64,000 nucleotides of DNA from Corticium candelabrum (Eukaryota > Porifera > Homoscleromorpha > Homosclerophorida > Plakinidae). Positions within the stretch are counted from its first letter, which is position 1; the number at the start of each line of letters is the position of its first letter. This document shows, one piece after another, positions 13,653 through 24,978 of the stretch. Under the pieces are notes generated by a model. The model did not search any database. It saw only the letters and a program-made list of their open reading frames with translations, and was not told where the DNA came from. The position numbers and the translations under genes were made by a program. Location of the stretch: assembly GCF_963422355.1 (NCBI RefSeq), contig NC_085098.1, positions 5,714,265 to 5,778,264 on the forward strand, read 5' to 3'.

Positions 13653-16600
13653 AAGTAACTGCGTTCTTAGCACGCACTCAGGCGGTCTTGCTGTTAACTC
13701 AAGTTGATCTATTCCAAGAATGACTAGCTAGTCCTAAATGCCGGTCAATGACTGAATCGTAACACAATACAAGTTCTTGGATGTATATACTACATTCTTC
13801 TCCCCCACCCCGACTATGTGACTGATATTTACAATTAAGAGGTATGAAGTACAACACAATAGTCTAATCTACTAAAAACTTGGTCTATCTGGTGCCTTTC
13901 TTCTTCTGGAATGGCGGACTGGAGTCACTCCTTTGTTGGCACCTAGATTTGACGCTCTCGTTGGTTCCGTGTGTGTCTCTAAGTCTTCTGGTCCTGTGCT
14001 AATCTTCGGCGATGGTACCATCGCGTCCTTTTCTATTTGTTTGTCAACTCCATTTGGTTGTTGTTCTGGTAAGTCTGGTGCGACATCCCACTCTTTGGGT
14101 TCTCCCAGCGATACCGACACCATTGCTCTTGAACATGGTTTATCCGGTGGATGTATTGGTTCCACTAGTAGGCCTCTGGTTTCTCTCTTTCTTGTCTTTC
14201 TGATTGTAAGGTTTTTCGAATCTGATCCAAATGTTGTTTAACTACCCTCCCATCATTCAGTTTGATAGTGTATGATAGGGGGCCTGTTTTGGACTGAACT
14301 ACACTAGCTATCCAAGGATGACCTTCGTTGTAATTGTGCATGTAAACTCTCACCTCGTTATAGAGGTCTATCATTCTATTCCGATTACCCTTGTACAAAT
14401 GTTTCTGTTACCATTGTTTTTTGTGTACTGTTTGCTCCAAGTTGGGGTGTAACAAATCTAAACGTGACCGTAATTTGCGACCCATTAATAATTCTGCATG
14501 CGATATGTCGTGGAATGTGGTGTAATTCGGTAGCTGAACAACACTTGTGTCAAGCGATATGTCAATGTTCCTTGTTTTGCTAGGGACAGTCCTTTCTTCA
14601 ATACCTGTACTGCTCTTTCCGCCAGCCCATTACTTGACGGATGATACAGTGTTATTTTAATGTGGTCTATTCCATTTGATTTTACAAAATCGGTAAACTC
14701 TTGACTGGTGAATACTGACCCATTGTCTGATACCAGTTTTTCAGGAATATCATGAGTTGAGAAAATTTTGTCTGAACTTTTTCACCGTAGTTTTCGTCAT
14801 CGCTGATTCTACAGGTTCTACTTCAATCCACTTCAAGTGTGCGTCAATGAGTACAAGAAACATTTTTCCTAGCAAGGGTCCAGCGTGGTCCACGTGCGCC
14901 CTCATCCACGGCTGATGGGCCAAGACCAGGGATGCAATGGAGCTTATGGTGGTGCATTTCTTGTTTCTTGACAACTAGAACAATCTCGGACCTTGCGTTC
15001 AATGTCCCCATTCAGTCCAGGCCACCAGACTATTGTTCTGGCTAAGCCTTTCATTTGTGCCACACCAGGATAACCAGCATGTAACTCCTCCAAAACTCGT
15101 TGCTGCCCTTGCGGTGTACCCCCATAATAGACATCCCTCTTCTATAGATAATTCACTTACTCTTCGCCAGTAAGGAATCAACGCTTCGATTAGTGGTTTA
15201 TTGGGCCAACCATGATGAACATAATATTGTACCATAGACAGTATAGCGTCTTGTTCTGTCTATCTTCTAATATCTTTTGCCAATACTGGTGACGATTCCA
15301 ATTGCTGTAAAAATCGAATTGTCTCTGCATGTTCTTCCTTAGTTGTCGACGGTAGTTGTAAGGGTAATCAACTGCAGGCATTTGCATTACCGTTGTCCCA
15401 GCCTGGTTTGCGTCACAACTTATAACTGTAACCTGATAGGATCATGGCCCATCGATGGACTCTTGCTGATGCCATTGGCAGAAGATGCGTATTTTCTCCC
15501 ACCAATCCTACCAGTGGTTTATGGTCTGAGACTAGCACAAACTCTCTACCAAACAGATACTGGTGAAATCTTTGTAAGAATTTGCCATAATAAGATAGCA
15601 ATAGTGGTACACTTTTATTTCTGTCACATTTTGTGGTCTGGGTGCTTCCGTTATTACCTGAATTGGTCCCTTGTCCGGATGTAACCCTGTCTTGACAATG
15701 ACTTGTCCCAGATACACTACTTTAGATTGCATGAACCAGCATTTCTCTTTATTCAGCCTTAGTCTAGCCTCTTCCAATTTTGTCAACATCTTTCCTAAGT
15801 TAGACAAATGCTCTTGTTCGTTTCTTCCTGTTATTAATATGTCGTCTAAGTAGACCACTACTTCTGGAATTGCTTGCAACAGAGTTTTCATTGTCCTTTG
15901 AAAGATACCGGGAGCCGATGAAACACCAAAGGTAGTCTATTATACTGATATAAACCCTGGTGAGTATTGATGACGACATACTTACGTGATTCCTCATCAA
16001 GTACAAGCTGTTGATATGCTCTATCCAAATCCAGGGTTGTAAGCTACTGTCCTCCTGCTATTCGAGCGAACAAGTCTTCAATGCATGGAATCGGATAAGT
16101 ATTGCATTTTGATACTTGATTCACTGTTAACCGATAGTCTACAGATTCTGACTTTTCTATTGTTTTTCAATACCAGAACTATGGGAGCCGCCCACTTCGA
16201 ATAGTGTATTGGCTCAATAATTCCGGCTTTTGTGAGGTCGAACAATTCTTCTTCTGTCTTTTCTCTCAAAGCATACGGTACTTGTCTTGGTCAGTAAAAC
16301 TTGGGACTCGTCGTTTCTCTCACTGATAATTTCACTTCCACACCTTGCAATCTTCCTAACTTTCCACTGAACACATCACTGTGTAACAACAATAATCGTC
16401 CCACTTTTCCTTGGTGAGGGTTTTGCCGCCAGAAGATGAACTCTTCCCTAGTCAATTTGTACTTGTCAAATCCAGTCTCTTCCTAATAAACTCGTGCCAG
16501 AGCCTGCCACTACCACAAGCGGAAGAGACTGTCGGCGTCCATCCGGAGTGTCTAACCATACCTTCAACTTTCCGCATACAGGTACCGGTTCCCCAGTATA

Positions 16601-17291
16601 TGTGTTCAGCGTCTTCTTTGTATCTTTCAATGGTGCTTCACCTTTCTTCCAGACTGACTTCCATGTTGTTTTGCTCACAATACTGACACTCGCTCTCGTG
16701 TCTATTTCCATCTTGAGTGGCTGTCTTTGTACAGTCAACGTTGTCTTCATAGGCTTCTCTTTTCCTTTGTGTAACACGTGAATATTGCCACTAATCCACT
16801 CAACCTCCTCATAGCCGATTTTCTATGTACTTCTACCACTATTTTGTTTTTTTGAGCTGTTTTTCTCACTGCGACAAACAGCCTTCGCATGCGCAATTTT
16901 GCAGCAACCAAAACATTTGACATCCTTGAACAAGCACTCGAACTGTTTGTGTCCCTGTTTACCACAGCGATAACAACAATCAGATATCTTGTCAGTCGGT
17001 CTGTTACCTGCTTTGGGTACTCGTTGCTTCTGTAACTGGTGTACAGGCTGCTTCTGTAACTGGTGTACAGGCTGCTTCTGTAACTGGTGTATGGACTCTC
17101 TTTCTGGGTTGCCAGGCATACTCATTGCTTATCCTCGTCGCCAGATATCACAAGTAACTGCGTACTTACCACATGCTCAGCTGGTCTTGCTGTTAACTTA
17201 AGTCAATCTATTTCAAGAATGACTGGCTAGTTCTAAATGCCGGTCAATGACTGAATCGTAACACAATACAACTTCTCGGATGTATATACTA

Positions 17292-17365
<74 letters not shown>

Positions 17366-20320
17366 TGTTTAATTGGGATGTAATGACTGCTGTTGTTTGT
17401 AACGCACTATCTAAACTCTGAATTTGGCATGAGTTGAATGCGTTTAAATAATGTCATTGTTAGGTATTAACATGTGATATTGATTGTCAGTCTTTCAAGT
17501 TTGACAGAGAGCACTGATGTCGTTTGCTTAAATTATGTAGTATTCGTCTTAGGGGTAGGTATCTGTTGGTGATGATTACATACAAGAAGGGTATTTGCAT
17601 GATGAGCAAACTGCTTGATGACATGCCAAATTCTCTTTTAGGGTTGCTGCTCATGCACACAAGAATCGGATGTTGCCCAGCAATCTCGGTGTTGTTTTTG
17701 GTCCAACTTTAATGCGGCCAGCAGAAGAATCTGTTGCAAGCATTATGGACATCAAATATCAAAATGAAGTTATTGAGATTATGATCAAGGAGTACACAAA
17801 CGTATGATTTCTATAGCAATCATCATCTTGCTTGCTTTGTTTTTTAGATATTTGTCTGTTGTTTCTTAGATATTTGCAATGGCTAGTACATCTAGTGTGT
17901 CATTCGCATCACCTAAACTTGGGAAGAAACAAGCTGGTTCTTTATCTGGAGTTGAACCAGTGTCGTTGATCTCATTATCGTCATCATCATCTACTACTTC
18001 AATGCCAGCTGTAGGACAAATACCAGGAGGTAAATTGCATCTTGTGCAGTACTGAGTAGTGTTAGGTAGTCAGTGCTAGTGATTGGTTATACATGTATGG
18101 TTATACATGTATAATGTGTTGGTATGTTGAGGTTGAATTAGTTAGAACTTTGTAAGTATAGGCTGCTACAAATGTATAGAGTGGTGTCAAATCAGCGCTG
18201 GATGAGGTGTAGTGTTGTGTTGCTTCACTATGAAAATCATTAGGCCTAGAATGGTGCTGGAAGCACATTATCTTTGAATTAGAGCATGTTTTAGACAGGA
18301 ACCGAGATGTTGACATCTGTATAGATAGAAAGCTGGTACACAATAAATCATGTCATTGCTTTTGTTATTGTTTAGCCTCTTCACCTTCTGAAATAAGTCC
18401 ACCGATGTCACCATCAAGTGTTGAGCATACTCTGACCCAAAGTCAAGGTGCTAGACGACAGTCGGGTAAGTAGAATGTAAAATATATTTAGTCAGTCTAT
18501 AGCCAACTTGGCCCAAGGCTGTAATATTTTATAGCTACTTGTAGTTATCATTTACGTGTAAGCAATTACTATTTGGAAACTTGGAATCATGTTTGCTGTG
18601 TATAACGTGGTTTTGTACAAGATTTGAGTTACCTTTTATAGTAGAGTTTGGATAGATACTTTATCGTACTTGTCTTTTCATCAGATTGTGGTTTATTGGT
18701 ATCAATTGTCGACTATAATTTTTCTCTGCTAATTATTTGATATGATTTCAAGTTGTGACTTACTGTTCAGGTCCAGTAGTTGCGGCAAAACCGAAGCTTG
18801 TTACCGGTAGAGTTTGTCGCAATAACATTACAGTGGAACATTTTGCAACATTATGGTTGTTATTGCATTGAAGGTCCTCGTTCAATACAGAAGTTTCCAA
18901 GACAGCCGTTGCTTCGAGAAGTAGCACTGTGAGCTACGAGAAATATTGTTATTGCGTATTCTAATGGTTTCTTTGATTGTGTTAGTTCGGATCCTGCAGA
19001 TCTTGTTTCATCACACGGTAGCCATTTTGCAAACCAAGGAGCATTGGATGGAACTTCTTCTCCTACGGGGTATGGTTTTCATTGAGATGTTGCATTCACA
19101 GCAACTTGATGAGTGTCTACATGGACTACGAATTACATGGACATTCGTAGTCGTATTACGTATGATATGATTGGACATTTACTACCCTGTTGAAGTGTTC
19201 ATAGAAATGTTGAGAGTAGCAATTACTTGACAAATGTGTTGAAGCACGAGATCTGGGAATAACATTTTATTGGAACAAATTTGTATATGTGATATGTGAG
19301 TATCAGTGCGCGCATGCGCATGCGCACACGCATATTAATGAGCACATGCATATCACACTTAGACAAAGGTTTATTTGTACTTCAAACTGGACAGCTGTCA
19401 ACTTGATACCTTGTCATGTACTCTCAGATATCTTATGGATGCACTTTGCAAGACTATCATTTTTACTCTGTGCAGTCATTTGTACGGTATTGTTAAATCT
19501 TAGAAGTATGGTGTGATTACAAGTTTTGCTATTGGTCGGTTAGTTTGTTGTATTGCTTGTAATACTTCCTCTTTGTAGACATGGGCCTCCTCCATTTGAT
19601 CCTCCTGTACCTCCACAGCAGATGTTGGGCACGTACGTTCCAGGTTTTATTTAGCACCTTACATTCTTTCTTTGGATATAATTTTATATAGGAAAAGATC
19701 ACCAGTAGTCGCCTACCAGCAGCCTGTGATTCCTGCTGTTCCCCTGCATCCTCATAGCAGGTGAGTTTGAAATCAACTGATGTAGTTGTGAAAATGGAAT
19801 AGCTTGCAGTGTACTGATCGACATACGTATGTTTTGTGTCAAGAGCCAACCCAGTGGTTAGTCACTATGCACAACCCACAGCTGTACTCTGGAAGTCATC
19901 AGCAGATTACTTGTGAGTGCGTGTCAGTGTCCAGTATACTACCTGCAGAACTAGGAAACCGTTTTATGTTTATAGACATTCGGACTTACCACGGGCACCA
20001 GACATTCCACCACGGCAACACGAAAGGTAGTAACGGGTCATTCTATTCAGTCAGTTTTCCATATCACAACCATATTGTGTAGGCAAGCGCAAACTTTGTA
20101 CGATTGCCATGCAGACAATGTCAATGAACTTTCATTTGAAGCCGGTCAGATTGTTCAAAATGGTACAAGTGAAACATAGCAATGATGCTGTAGGTGAATG
20201 TAATTTGTACGTTTCGTTATGTGGTGTCTAGTTCGTCCATCTAAGGAACCCGGTTGGCTCCAAGGGACTATCAACGGTCGTAGTGGTTTGATACCAGAGA
20301 ACTATGTGCAGATGATATGA
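7213..20320 (+). CDS. ARHGAP26: GRAF-family RhoGAP (BAR-PH-RhoGAP-SH3), 31 exons, 811 aa
   Basis: Exons: 7213-7366, 8328-8426, 8499-8560, 9091-9162, 9215-9316, 9578-9688, 9752-9794, 9860-9921, 10233-10295, 10826-10904, 11156-11262, 11676-11704, 11783-11839, 12068-12140, 12321-12336, 12423-12482, 12728-12799, 12857-12941, 13001-13059, 13465-13567, 17642-17801, 17870-18029, 18376-18465, 18771-18806, 18874-18928, 18986-19069, 19579-19632, 19692-19760, 19976-20026, 20083-20162, 20232-20320. Every phase closes, giving 811 aa (human GRAF1 is 814). Order: BAR (1 to about 250; [10 protein letters not shown]), PH (about 265-380; [21 protein letters not shown]), RhoGAP (about 385-570; arginine finger in GLYRVAG, Arg about 405), Ser/Pro-rich linker, SH3 (about 756-811; GLIPENYV). 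Such proteins bend membranes and switch off Rho/Cdc42. The symbol stands for the ARHGAP10/26/42 group. Exons 11676-11704 and 12321-12336 are very short and least certain. Confidence 0.92.
7718..8088. repeat. Tetranucleotide (TTTG/TGTC) tract ending in (GT)n
   Basis: Low-complexity array in GRAF intron 1: interleaved TTTG, TTTA and TGTC repeats, then an unbroken GT run at about 8031-8086. Open frames through it are repeat translations, not genes. Confidence 0.85.
9450..9499. repeat. (GT)n microsatellite
   Basis: About 50 bp of GT repeat in the GRAF intron between the exons ending at 9316 and starting at 9578. Confidence 0.9.
11311..11370. repeat. (AC)n microsatellite
   Basis: AC repeat with minor interruptions in the GRAF intron 11263-11675, just upstream of the MITE. 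Confidence 0.9.
11420..11635. mobile_element. 216-bp MITE with TACCCTGAAAG terminal inverted repeats and TA duplication
   Basis: Starts TACCCTGAAAGGAGAAATTT and ends with its near-inverse (AAATTTTTTCTTTCAGGGTA). It is flanked on both sides by TA (11418-11419 and 11636-11637). It carries internal inverted repeats and no coding capacity. TIRs plus a TA target duplication are typical of non-autonomous Tc1/mariner-like elements. It sits in a GRAF PH-domain intron, about 40 bp before the 29-bp exon. Confidence 0.75.
12596..12642. repeat. (GT)n microsatellite
   Basis: GT run in the GRAF intron before the exon that carries the RhoGAP arginine finger. Confidence 0.9.
13568..13650. repeat. (GT)n microsatellite, left half of an interrupted tract
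   Basis: About 80 bp of GT begins at the splice donor of the GRAF exon 13465-13567 (the donor GT is part of the run). It abuts the left LTR, and a matching GT tract abuts the right LTR, so the retrotransposon split one microsatellite. Confidence 0.85.
13651..13794 (-). repeat. LTR (3' LTR in element orientation)
   Basis: 144 bp, from ACAAGTAACTGCG to TGTATATACTACA on the + strand, repeated at 17150-17293. On the element strand it begins TGTAGTATATAC directly after the polypurine tract. Confidence 0.9.
13795..13817 (-). other. Polypurine tract of the LTR retrotransposon
   Basis: On the minus strand a G-rich run (GGGGTGGGGGAGAAGAA) ends immediately before the TGTAGTATA that opens the 3' LTR, the expected place for second-strand priming. 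Confidence 0.75.
16466..16777 (-). pseudogene. Retroviral-type aspartic protease of the LTR element, active-site mutant
   Basis: A 103-aa open stretch in which the catalytic region reads [12 protein letters not shown] where the family has DTGA. It continues to LLGRDWI, the usual end of gypsy proteases. The Gly-to-Arg change next to the catalytic Asp should abolish activity. Confidence 0.7.
16823..17125 (-). pseudogene. Truncated gag with two CCHC zinc knuckles
   Basis: 100 aa starting with ATG 24 nt after the 5' LTR. An octapeptide (HQLQKQPV) is repeated three times, matching a 24-bp tandem DNA repeat at about 17025-17095. Two CX2CX4HX4C knuckles follow: [14 protein letters not shown] and [14 protein letters not shown]. 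The capsid-coding part is absent, pointing to an internal deletion. Confidence 0.8.
17131..17143 (-). other. Primer binding site of the LTR element
   Basis: TGGCGACGAGGAT on the minus strand, 6 nt after the 5' LTR. The leading TGG would pair with a tRNA CCA end. Which tRNA is not determined here. Confidence 0.6.
17150..17293 (-). repeat. LTR (5' LTR in element orientation)
   Basis: 144-bp partner of 13651-13794, differing at roughly 15 positions and directly followed on the + strand by the right half of the GT tract. Confidence 0.9.
17294..17364. repeat. (GT)n microsatellite, right half of the interrupted tract
   Basis: About 70 bp of GT adjoining the LTR. With 13568-13650 it marks the insertion target. 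Confidence 0.9.
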
Positions 20321-20786
20321 TGGTTAACTGTTCGTAATGATTCATAATTAACAGAATTGTATTGAAGTACTGAGACACACAAGTCTAGGCTGGTACATGT
20401 ACTGGTGTGGCATCATGTCGATTGCTATCACATGGATGCTTGTAGCTAAACTTAATTACTCATTTGTACAGACGGCTGCTGTTGCTCGTGCTCTCATCTT
20501 ATTCCACAGGTACTTGTTACTGTGCACATAGTTAATTGGTCTTTGAATTTTGAATTTTTACTAAAATGCACGTGTTTGGTAATTTTTGGTGTCGCGACTG
20601 GGTCATGCGTCAGTATGACGGATTGAAATTGTGCGCAGCGAGAGAGAGAGAGTGTCGTTAGGATACCTCTTCTCTCTGTCTCTCGTTTCACTACGTCAAC
20701 TGTCATCCGGGCATTCACATGGCTTCGGGCTTCGTCGCACACGTTGATGTATAATCCTGTATTTTAGCTGTAGTTTTTTAGTTGAA
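20321..20786. other. Intergenic region GRAF to ANKLE2
   Basis: 466 bp holding the GRAF 3' UTR and the ANKLE2 promoter or 5' UTR. It contains a short GA-rich run at about 20641-20652. No TATA box or poly(A) signal is clear. Confidence 0.4.
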
Positions 20787-23700
20787 ATGTCAACGAGTGA
20801 TCAGGACCTTTTGGTTGGTGGAGACCTGGACATTGCTACTTTGAGTGATGCACAACTGCGCGCAAGACTGCAAGAAGCGGGTATTTTCTGTGGTCCGATC
20901 ACATCAAGCACCCGTACGTTGTACGAAGAGAAACTGTTGAAATCTCAGTCAGGTGAATTGACAATGACAGTGCCACGTGTACCAGACGTTCTACCGTCGA
21001 CTCCTGAGTCAACATACGACGACGTGGTAGAAATACCGACGCCAGAGGACGACAGTAAAGCAGATGTATTCTATGGTCTGCTTGTACCGAGTGGCTGTTG
21101 TAAACTTAACGATATCCGTTCTGTCTACACCAGAAAGGAGGCAGTGGTCGAGGCTGCTCGGAAAATAAAGGGCGCGCGTTTCAAAGCGTTTCCCGCGCGC
21201 AATGAGGCAGAGATATACTCCAATGGCAAGGATGATACACTGTCTGATACAGCTAGAGGTGAGCCAGCCACACTGACAGACAACAACTTTTCAGCACCTA
21301 AACCTCAAGATCTTTCGATTCTGAGAGGAATGATTGAGAAGGGAGACATCGAGACATTTAGAACATCGGTCTGGTCAAATCCTCGATATATCGTCAGCTC
21401 GGGTGATACACCAGTAGCATTGCAGATTGGCTGTAAATGGAATGCATTACATGTTGCTGCAAAGTCAAACCAGATTGCAGTAGCTGAATCGTTGGTGGAA
21501 GCATTGAAGGCGGACGAATTCTGGAGGCTTCTGTATCCGTCTGATAGTGAGGAAACTAGAGAACAGCGCAAAAGGTTTCTTACTGATTTGTACCTCAATT
21601 CACCAGACTCTGGTGTAAGTCTGTTGAGTGATGTGAAATGAACTGGATTGGAATGTGAGTTGTTTTAGAGCTGCGAGACTCCTCTACATTTTGCTGCTAA
21701 GTTTGGTCATGTTGAGATGGTCGAGTTTCTGCTCATGCAGCAAGGAATCGATGTTAGTGCTTGCAACAAATATGGAGAGACCGCTGCAAGCATTGCAGGT
21801 CAGCGCTGTAATGCAAACAAGTCGAGGATTGAAACAGAAATTCAAACTATGCTGGAAGGTAAGTAGCAAAATACTTTACTTTAATTAATTGATTTAAAGA
21901 CAGGGTTCAAAAAATGCGTTTGAATCTGGTCGCCAGTTTGGCCACCTAGAGGAACGGTTGGTCGCCAAACTTTCACTAGTTTGTAAGTCAGAGATTCCAG
22001 AAGTAAACAAGTCATTAATATCACTGTTGAGACCCTTTCCCAGATTATCATGTTTGACATTAAATTAAGACCTAACTAGGAATTTGCAGTAATGTTGGAT
22101 GAACATTGGCTAGTAAACACCTCAATCTACAGTGTGGTACTTGGGGTTCTTTTTATGTAGTAGTATGAGTATTCATATTTTATAGAAACTTTCCACTAAT
22201 TGTATAGCTACAACCAAACAAAATGTGGTTGTGTGGTTTTGTAATGTTAATAAAGTGATTATGTGGTTTGTCATCACATCCACATCCTGGCTATCCATCA
22301 ATAAGACATGAGCATTCTTTGTGCGTTTTTTAATTAAATTCTCTAAATGACTCAGTGCCACTACTGATTTGCTGAGAACAGGACATCCGGTAACTCTCGA
22401 GAGAAAACCCCACACCCCATTTGGTTTCCTATGGGTAGCTGTGTTAATCTCTGAAACGCCATGGCTTCATTCAACACCTAGATTTCACATGCAGAAACTT
22501 TTGTTTGAACAACCTTTCTTAGTAGCACTAGGAGACGTATGAGCTTCTGGACGTACACCTTGGTCTAGTTCTTTTGATAGAAAGACACTCAGGCAGCTTG
22601 CTGGGGGAAAGCTGTTTGTTTTGCCACTTCCTACGCCCACCGTTTGCAAATATCTGCATAATAGTGTTTATTTGTCTCAATTCAAGATGGGCAGATTCTT
22701 TAAACAGCATAGAAAAGGATCTAAATAGGCAGTTGCCGTCACCTTCAACTACACGATTGGCTGCAAATTTCATGTTTCATTCGGGAGAAGCTGCTGTGCA
22801 ACGGCGTCTAGTCGATGATAGAGCTGTTGACTTGGATTTGTTGGTGTAGCCTATGAAGGATAGGAGTGACCACAATTGTTTGAAAAACTATACGCGCCTG
22901 CAGGTCTTTAGTTGGATTTGTCTGGAGCTGATGGCACAGACCAATCAGATCGGTAGAGGCACTAGAGTCTGTAAAAATGGTGTACCAGAGAATAGCAATG
23001 ACTCGCAATAGATTGCTAGGTGATACGTAGTTACACGATATGTACGAAGGTGGTAAGTAGGCGGCATACGTCGCAGGGTGCCAGTAAATGGTAGAAGTAG
23101 AAAGCGAAACGCAAAACATCTGCTGAGCAGTTGGTTGCATCCAAGAGCCGCTGCCATGAAAGACTAGAAACTACCAATATTTCTAGTCACCAAATTGGCG
23201 ACCACACTGTTCGTTTAGTTACCAGACATCTAGAAGTGGTCGCCATATTGCGACTTGGCGAACGGATTTTCCGAACCTTGTAAATAGCTAAGGGATTTAT
23301 CATTATCTCTACTTCTTACCCAAAAAATGATAGTACACTAACAGTGTCACTGACTGACATGAGATATATACTAAAGCATCACTCATATTGTAGTTTTCTT
23401 GTTGTTCTTAATCACGATAGCATCCTGTACTGGACCCTCTCAGCCTGTTATTCCTGGTTTTCAGATGACACGACAATGCTGGAGAGGGTCTGGATTCTTC
23501 CCACCCTCTGTTAATCTATTAGATGGTTGTACATCATGATCTGTAAGGGCTAGTAACATGATGCTGCAATCCTATGAAGACTAATTGTTTGGGCAAACAA
23601 ATAGCCATGCAAAGAGGTTACACGCCTTTGGAGTCTGGCATACTTAGGCATAAAGTAGCCTGATGGGAAATTTACATACAGTTTAAGAGTCTGATGCTAT

Positions 23701-24978
23701 GCAACAGAAATGAACACATGTGCATTCATGTTGATTCAGTGCATGGTGTATTCATCCATGCATTGCTCATGTCTGAATGATTAGTTGCAGAACACTAATA
23801 TCTTATTTATGACGATGTGTAGTATACATGTGTACGATTCTACTTTAGGTGTTATACTTATTTTTATGCCATGATTGGTAAATACCAAACATTGTTGTAA
23901 GCCATGCCCCTCACATGTTGTGGGTCTTACATGCAGAGACATTTGTCAGGAGGTGTTGTAGTACAAGTACATATGAGAAGTACACTGATTTACAAGACAT
24001 TTTATAAGAATTATTGCTCTGGCTGGCGACCTTAGTTGCTAACACTAGGGTTATTTATTGTAAGGTTTAGAGGTTGGGGTAATATGTCCAAAATGAAATG
24101 GATATTTGGTCTGTGCAGAACAGGTGTATGTTCCAATGTTTCGATCTGAGGGTAATGTCACTCCACCTATTGTTGGAAAGCTGTGGTCTCCTGATCCTGT
24201 ACACTCGCCAGTGCTCATCGCCACTCGTCAGGCTAACTTGTTGTCTGGTCCACCACTGACGTCTCATGAGTGTGAACAACGCTGTTGTAATGAAGCAAAT
24301 GTTGTAGACTCTTCTTTCAATGTGAGTGCGTTTGCTGGTCCGATGTCTCCAAGCAGGGCAGCGCAATTTCGACGTGAATGGCGGTCTCCATTAGGTAGTC
24401 CACCACATTCAGGTTATAGGAAACAGGTAGTTAGCATTCGTCGCGGTGACAGTGAGCGAGGATTGGAAAGAATTGGAAGAGATCTTGCTCACAGAGAAGG
24501 ATTAAAGTGGAGTGAATACTGGGATTTTCTTGGCTGCTATGTAGACTTGTCAACATCAGCTGGATTAGATGTACTCGAGAAATACTTCTCAGACAGGAGT
24601 AGTAAACAGACAGACAGAGAGGAGCAAAATAATATAAAAAACCTTGTAGCTGGAGCTTCTCGTCTTCAAATTGAAGAGGACCCTGTGTTCTTGTTGGGGT
24701 ATGACATGCAGTGGCTATAGTCATGCTACATCCACTCTGAATTTAAATGTTTTGTGTTTAGTCCTGAACCAACAAAGTTGGATCAAGATGTTTTACTAGC
24801 TGTAAATGCTGCCACACTGGATGAGCACAGGCATAAACTTGTAAAAAAGTGGCAAGATCTTGTTCTCTCTTGTCCTCAAGAGGTGCGCCGCCGGTCAGAT
24901 CACCATTTGTAGATATTTCTAATGAAAACATTAGCTACTATTGTGTTTTAGTTGGACAACACCAAGAAAGAAGAATAG
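20787..24978 (+). CDS. ANKLE2: ANKLE2-like LEM/ankyrin protein, 5 exons, 581 aa
   Basis: Exons 20787-21614, 21669-21858, 24119-24698, 24762-24882, 24952-24978; 1746 bp in frame. Vertebrate ANKLE2 brings PP2A and VRK1 together to regulate BAF and nuclear-envelope reassembly. Seen here: a LEM domain (about 13-58; LRARLQEAGIFCGPITSSTR); a viroplasmin-like domain (about 93-150; FYGLLVPSG..., KGARFKAFPARNEAE); ankyrin region (about 205-340; WNALHVAAK, ETPLHFAAKFGH); the family's signature FAGPMSPSRAAQFRREW; ERIGRDLAH...EYWDFLGCYVDLS; and the C-terminal motif EPTKLDQDVLLAVNAA. Much shorter than human (938 aa), missing most of the variable region before the last motif, and with no N-terminal membrane segment. 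The last exon (LDNTKKEE) is the least certain. Intron 2 (2.26 kb) carries a degenerate element. Confidence 0.9.
21900..23290. mobile_element. Degenerate element with inverted ends in ANKLE2 intron 2
   Basis: The ends are imperfect inverted repeats: the left (about 21903-21985; GGTTCAAAAAATGCG, TGGTCGCCA) resembles the reverse complement of the right (about 23182-23287; GGCGACC, CGAACGGATTTTCCGAACC). It carries a minus-strand OTU-like fragment. This looks like an old DNA transposon or a domain captured by one. No target duplication is evident. Confidence 0.45.
22528..22773 (-). pseudogene. OTU-type cysteine protease fragment
   Basis: The open frame opens with VVEGDGNCLFRSFSMLF, matching the catalytic Asp-Gly-Asn-Cys region of OTU deubiquitinases. 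It loses similarity after about 50 residues, and the catalytic His is not seen. No further exons were found in the element, so it is probably non-functional. Confidence 0.55.

Larger units (their letters stand above)
13651..17293 (-). mobile_element. Inactive Ty3/gypsy-type LTR retrotransposon in a GRAF intron
   Basis: A 3.64-kb element on the minus strand with two 144-bp LTRs differing at about 15 positions by eye. In minus-strand order: LTR, primer binding site, short gag (17125-16823), protease (about 16770-16466), reverse transcriptase pieces (16269-16078, 15891-15532, with YLDDILITG intact), RNase H piece (15601-15413, SDHKPLVG), integrase pieces (about 15235-14750), a C-terminal integrase part (14398-14165), polypurine tract, LTR. 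It is dead: gag is reduced to about 100 aa with no capsid, the protease active site reads DTRA instead of DTGA, and pol is broken by frame changes. It lies antisense to GRAF in the intron 13568-17641. Confidence 0.9.
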
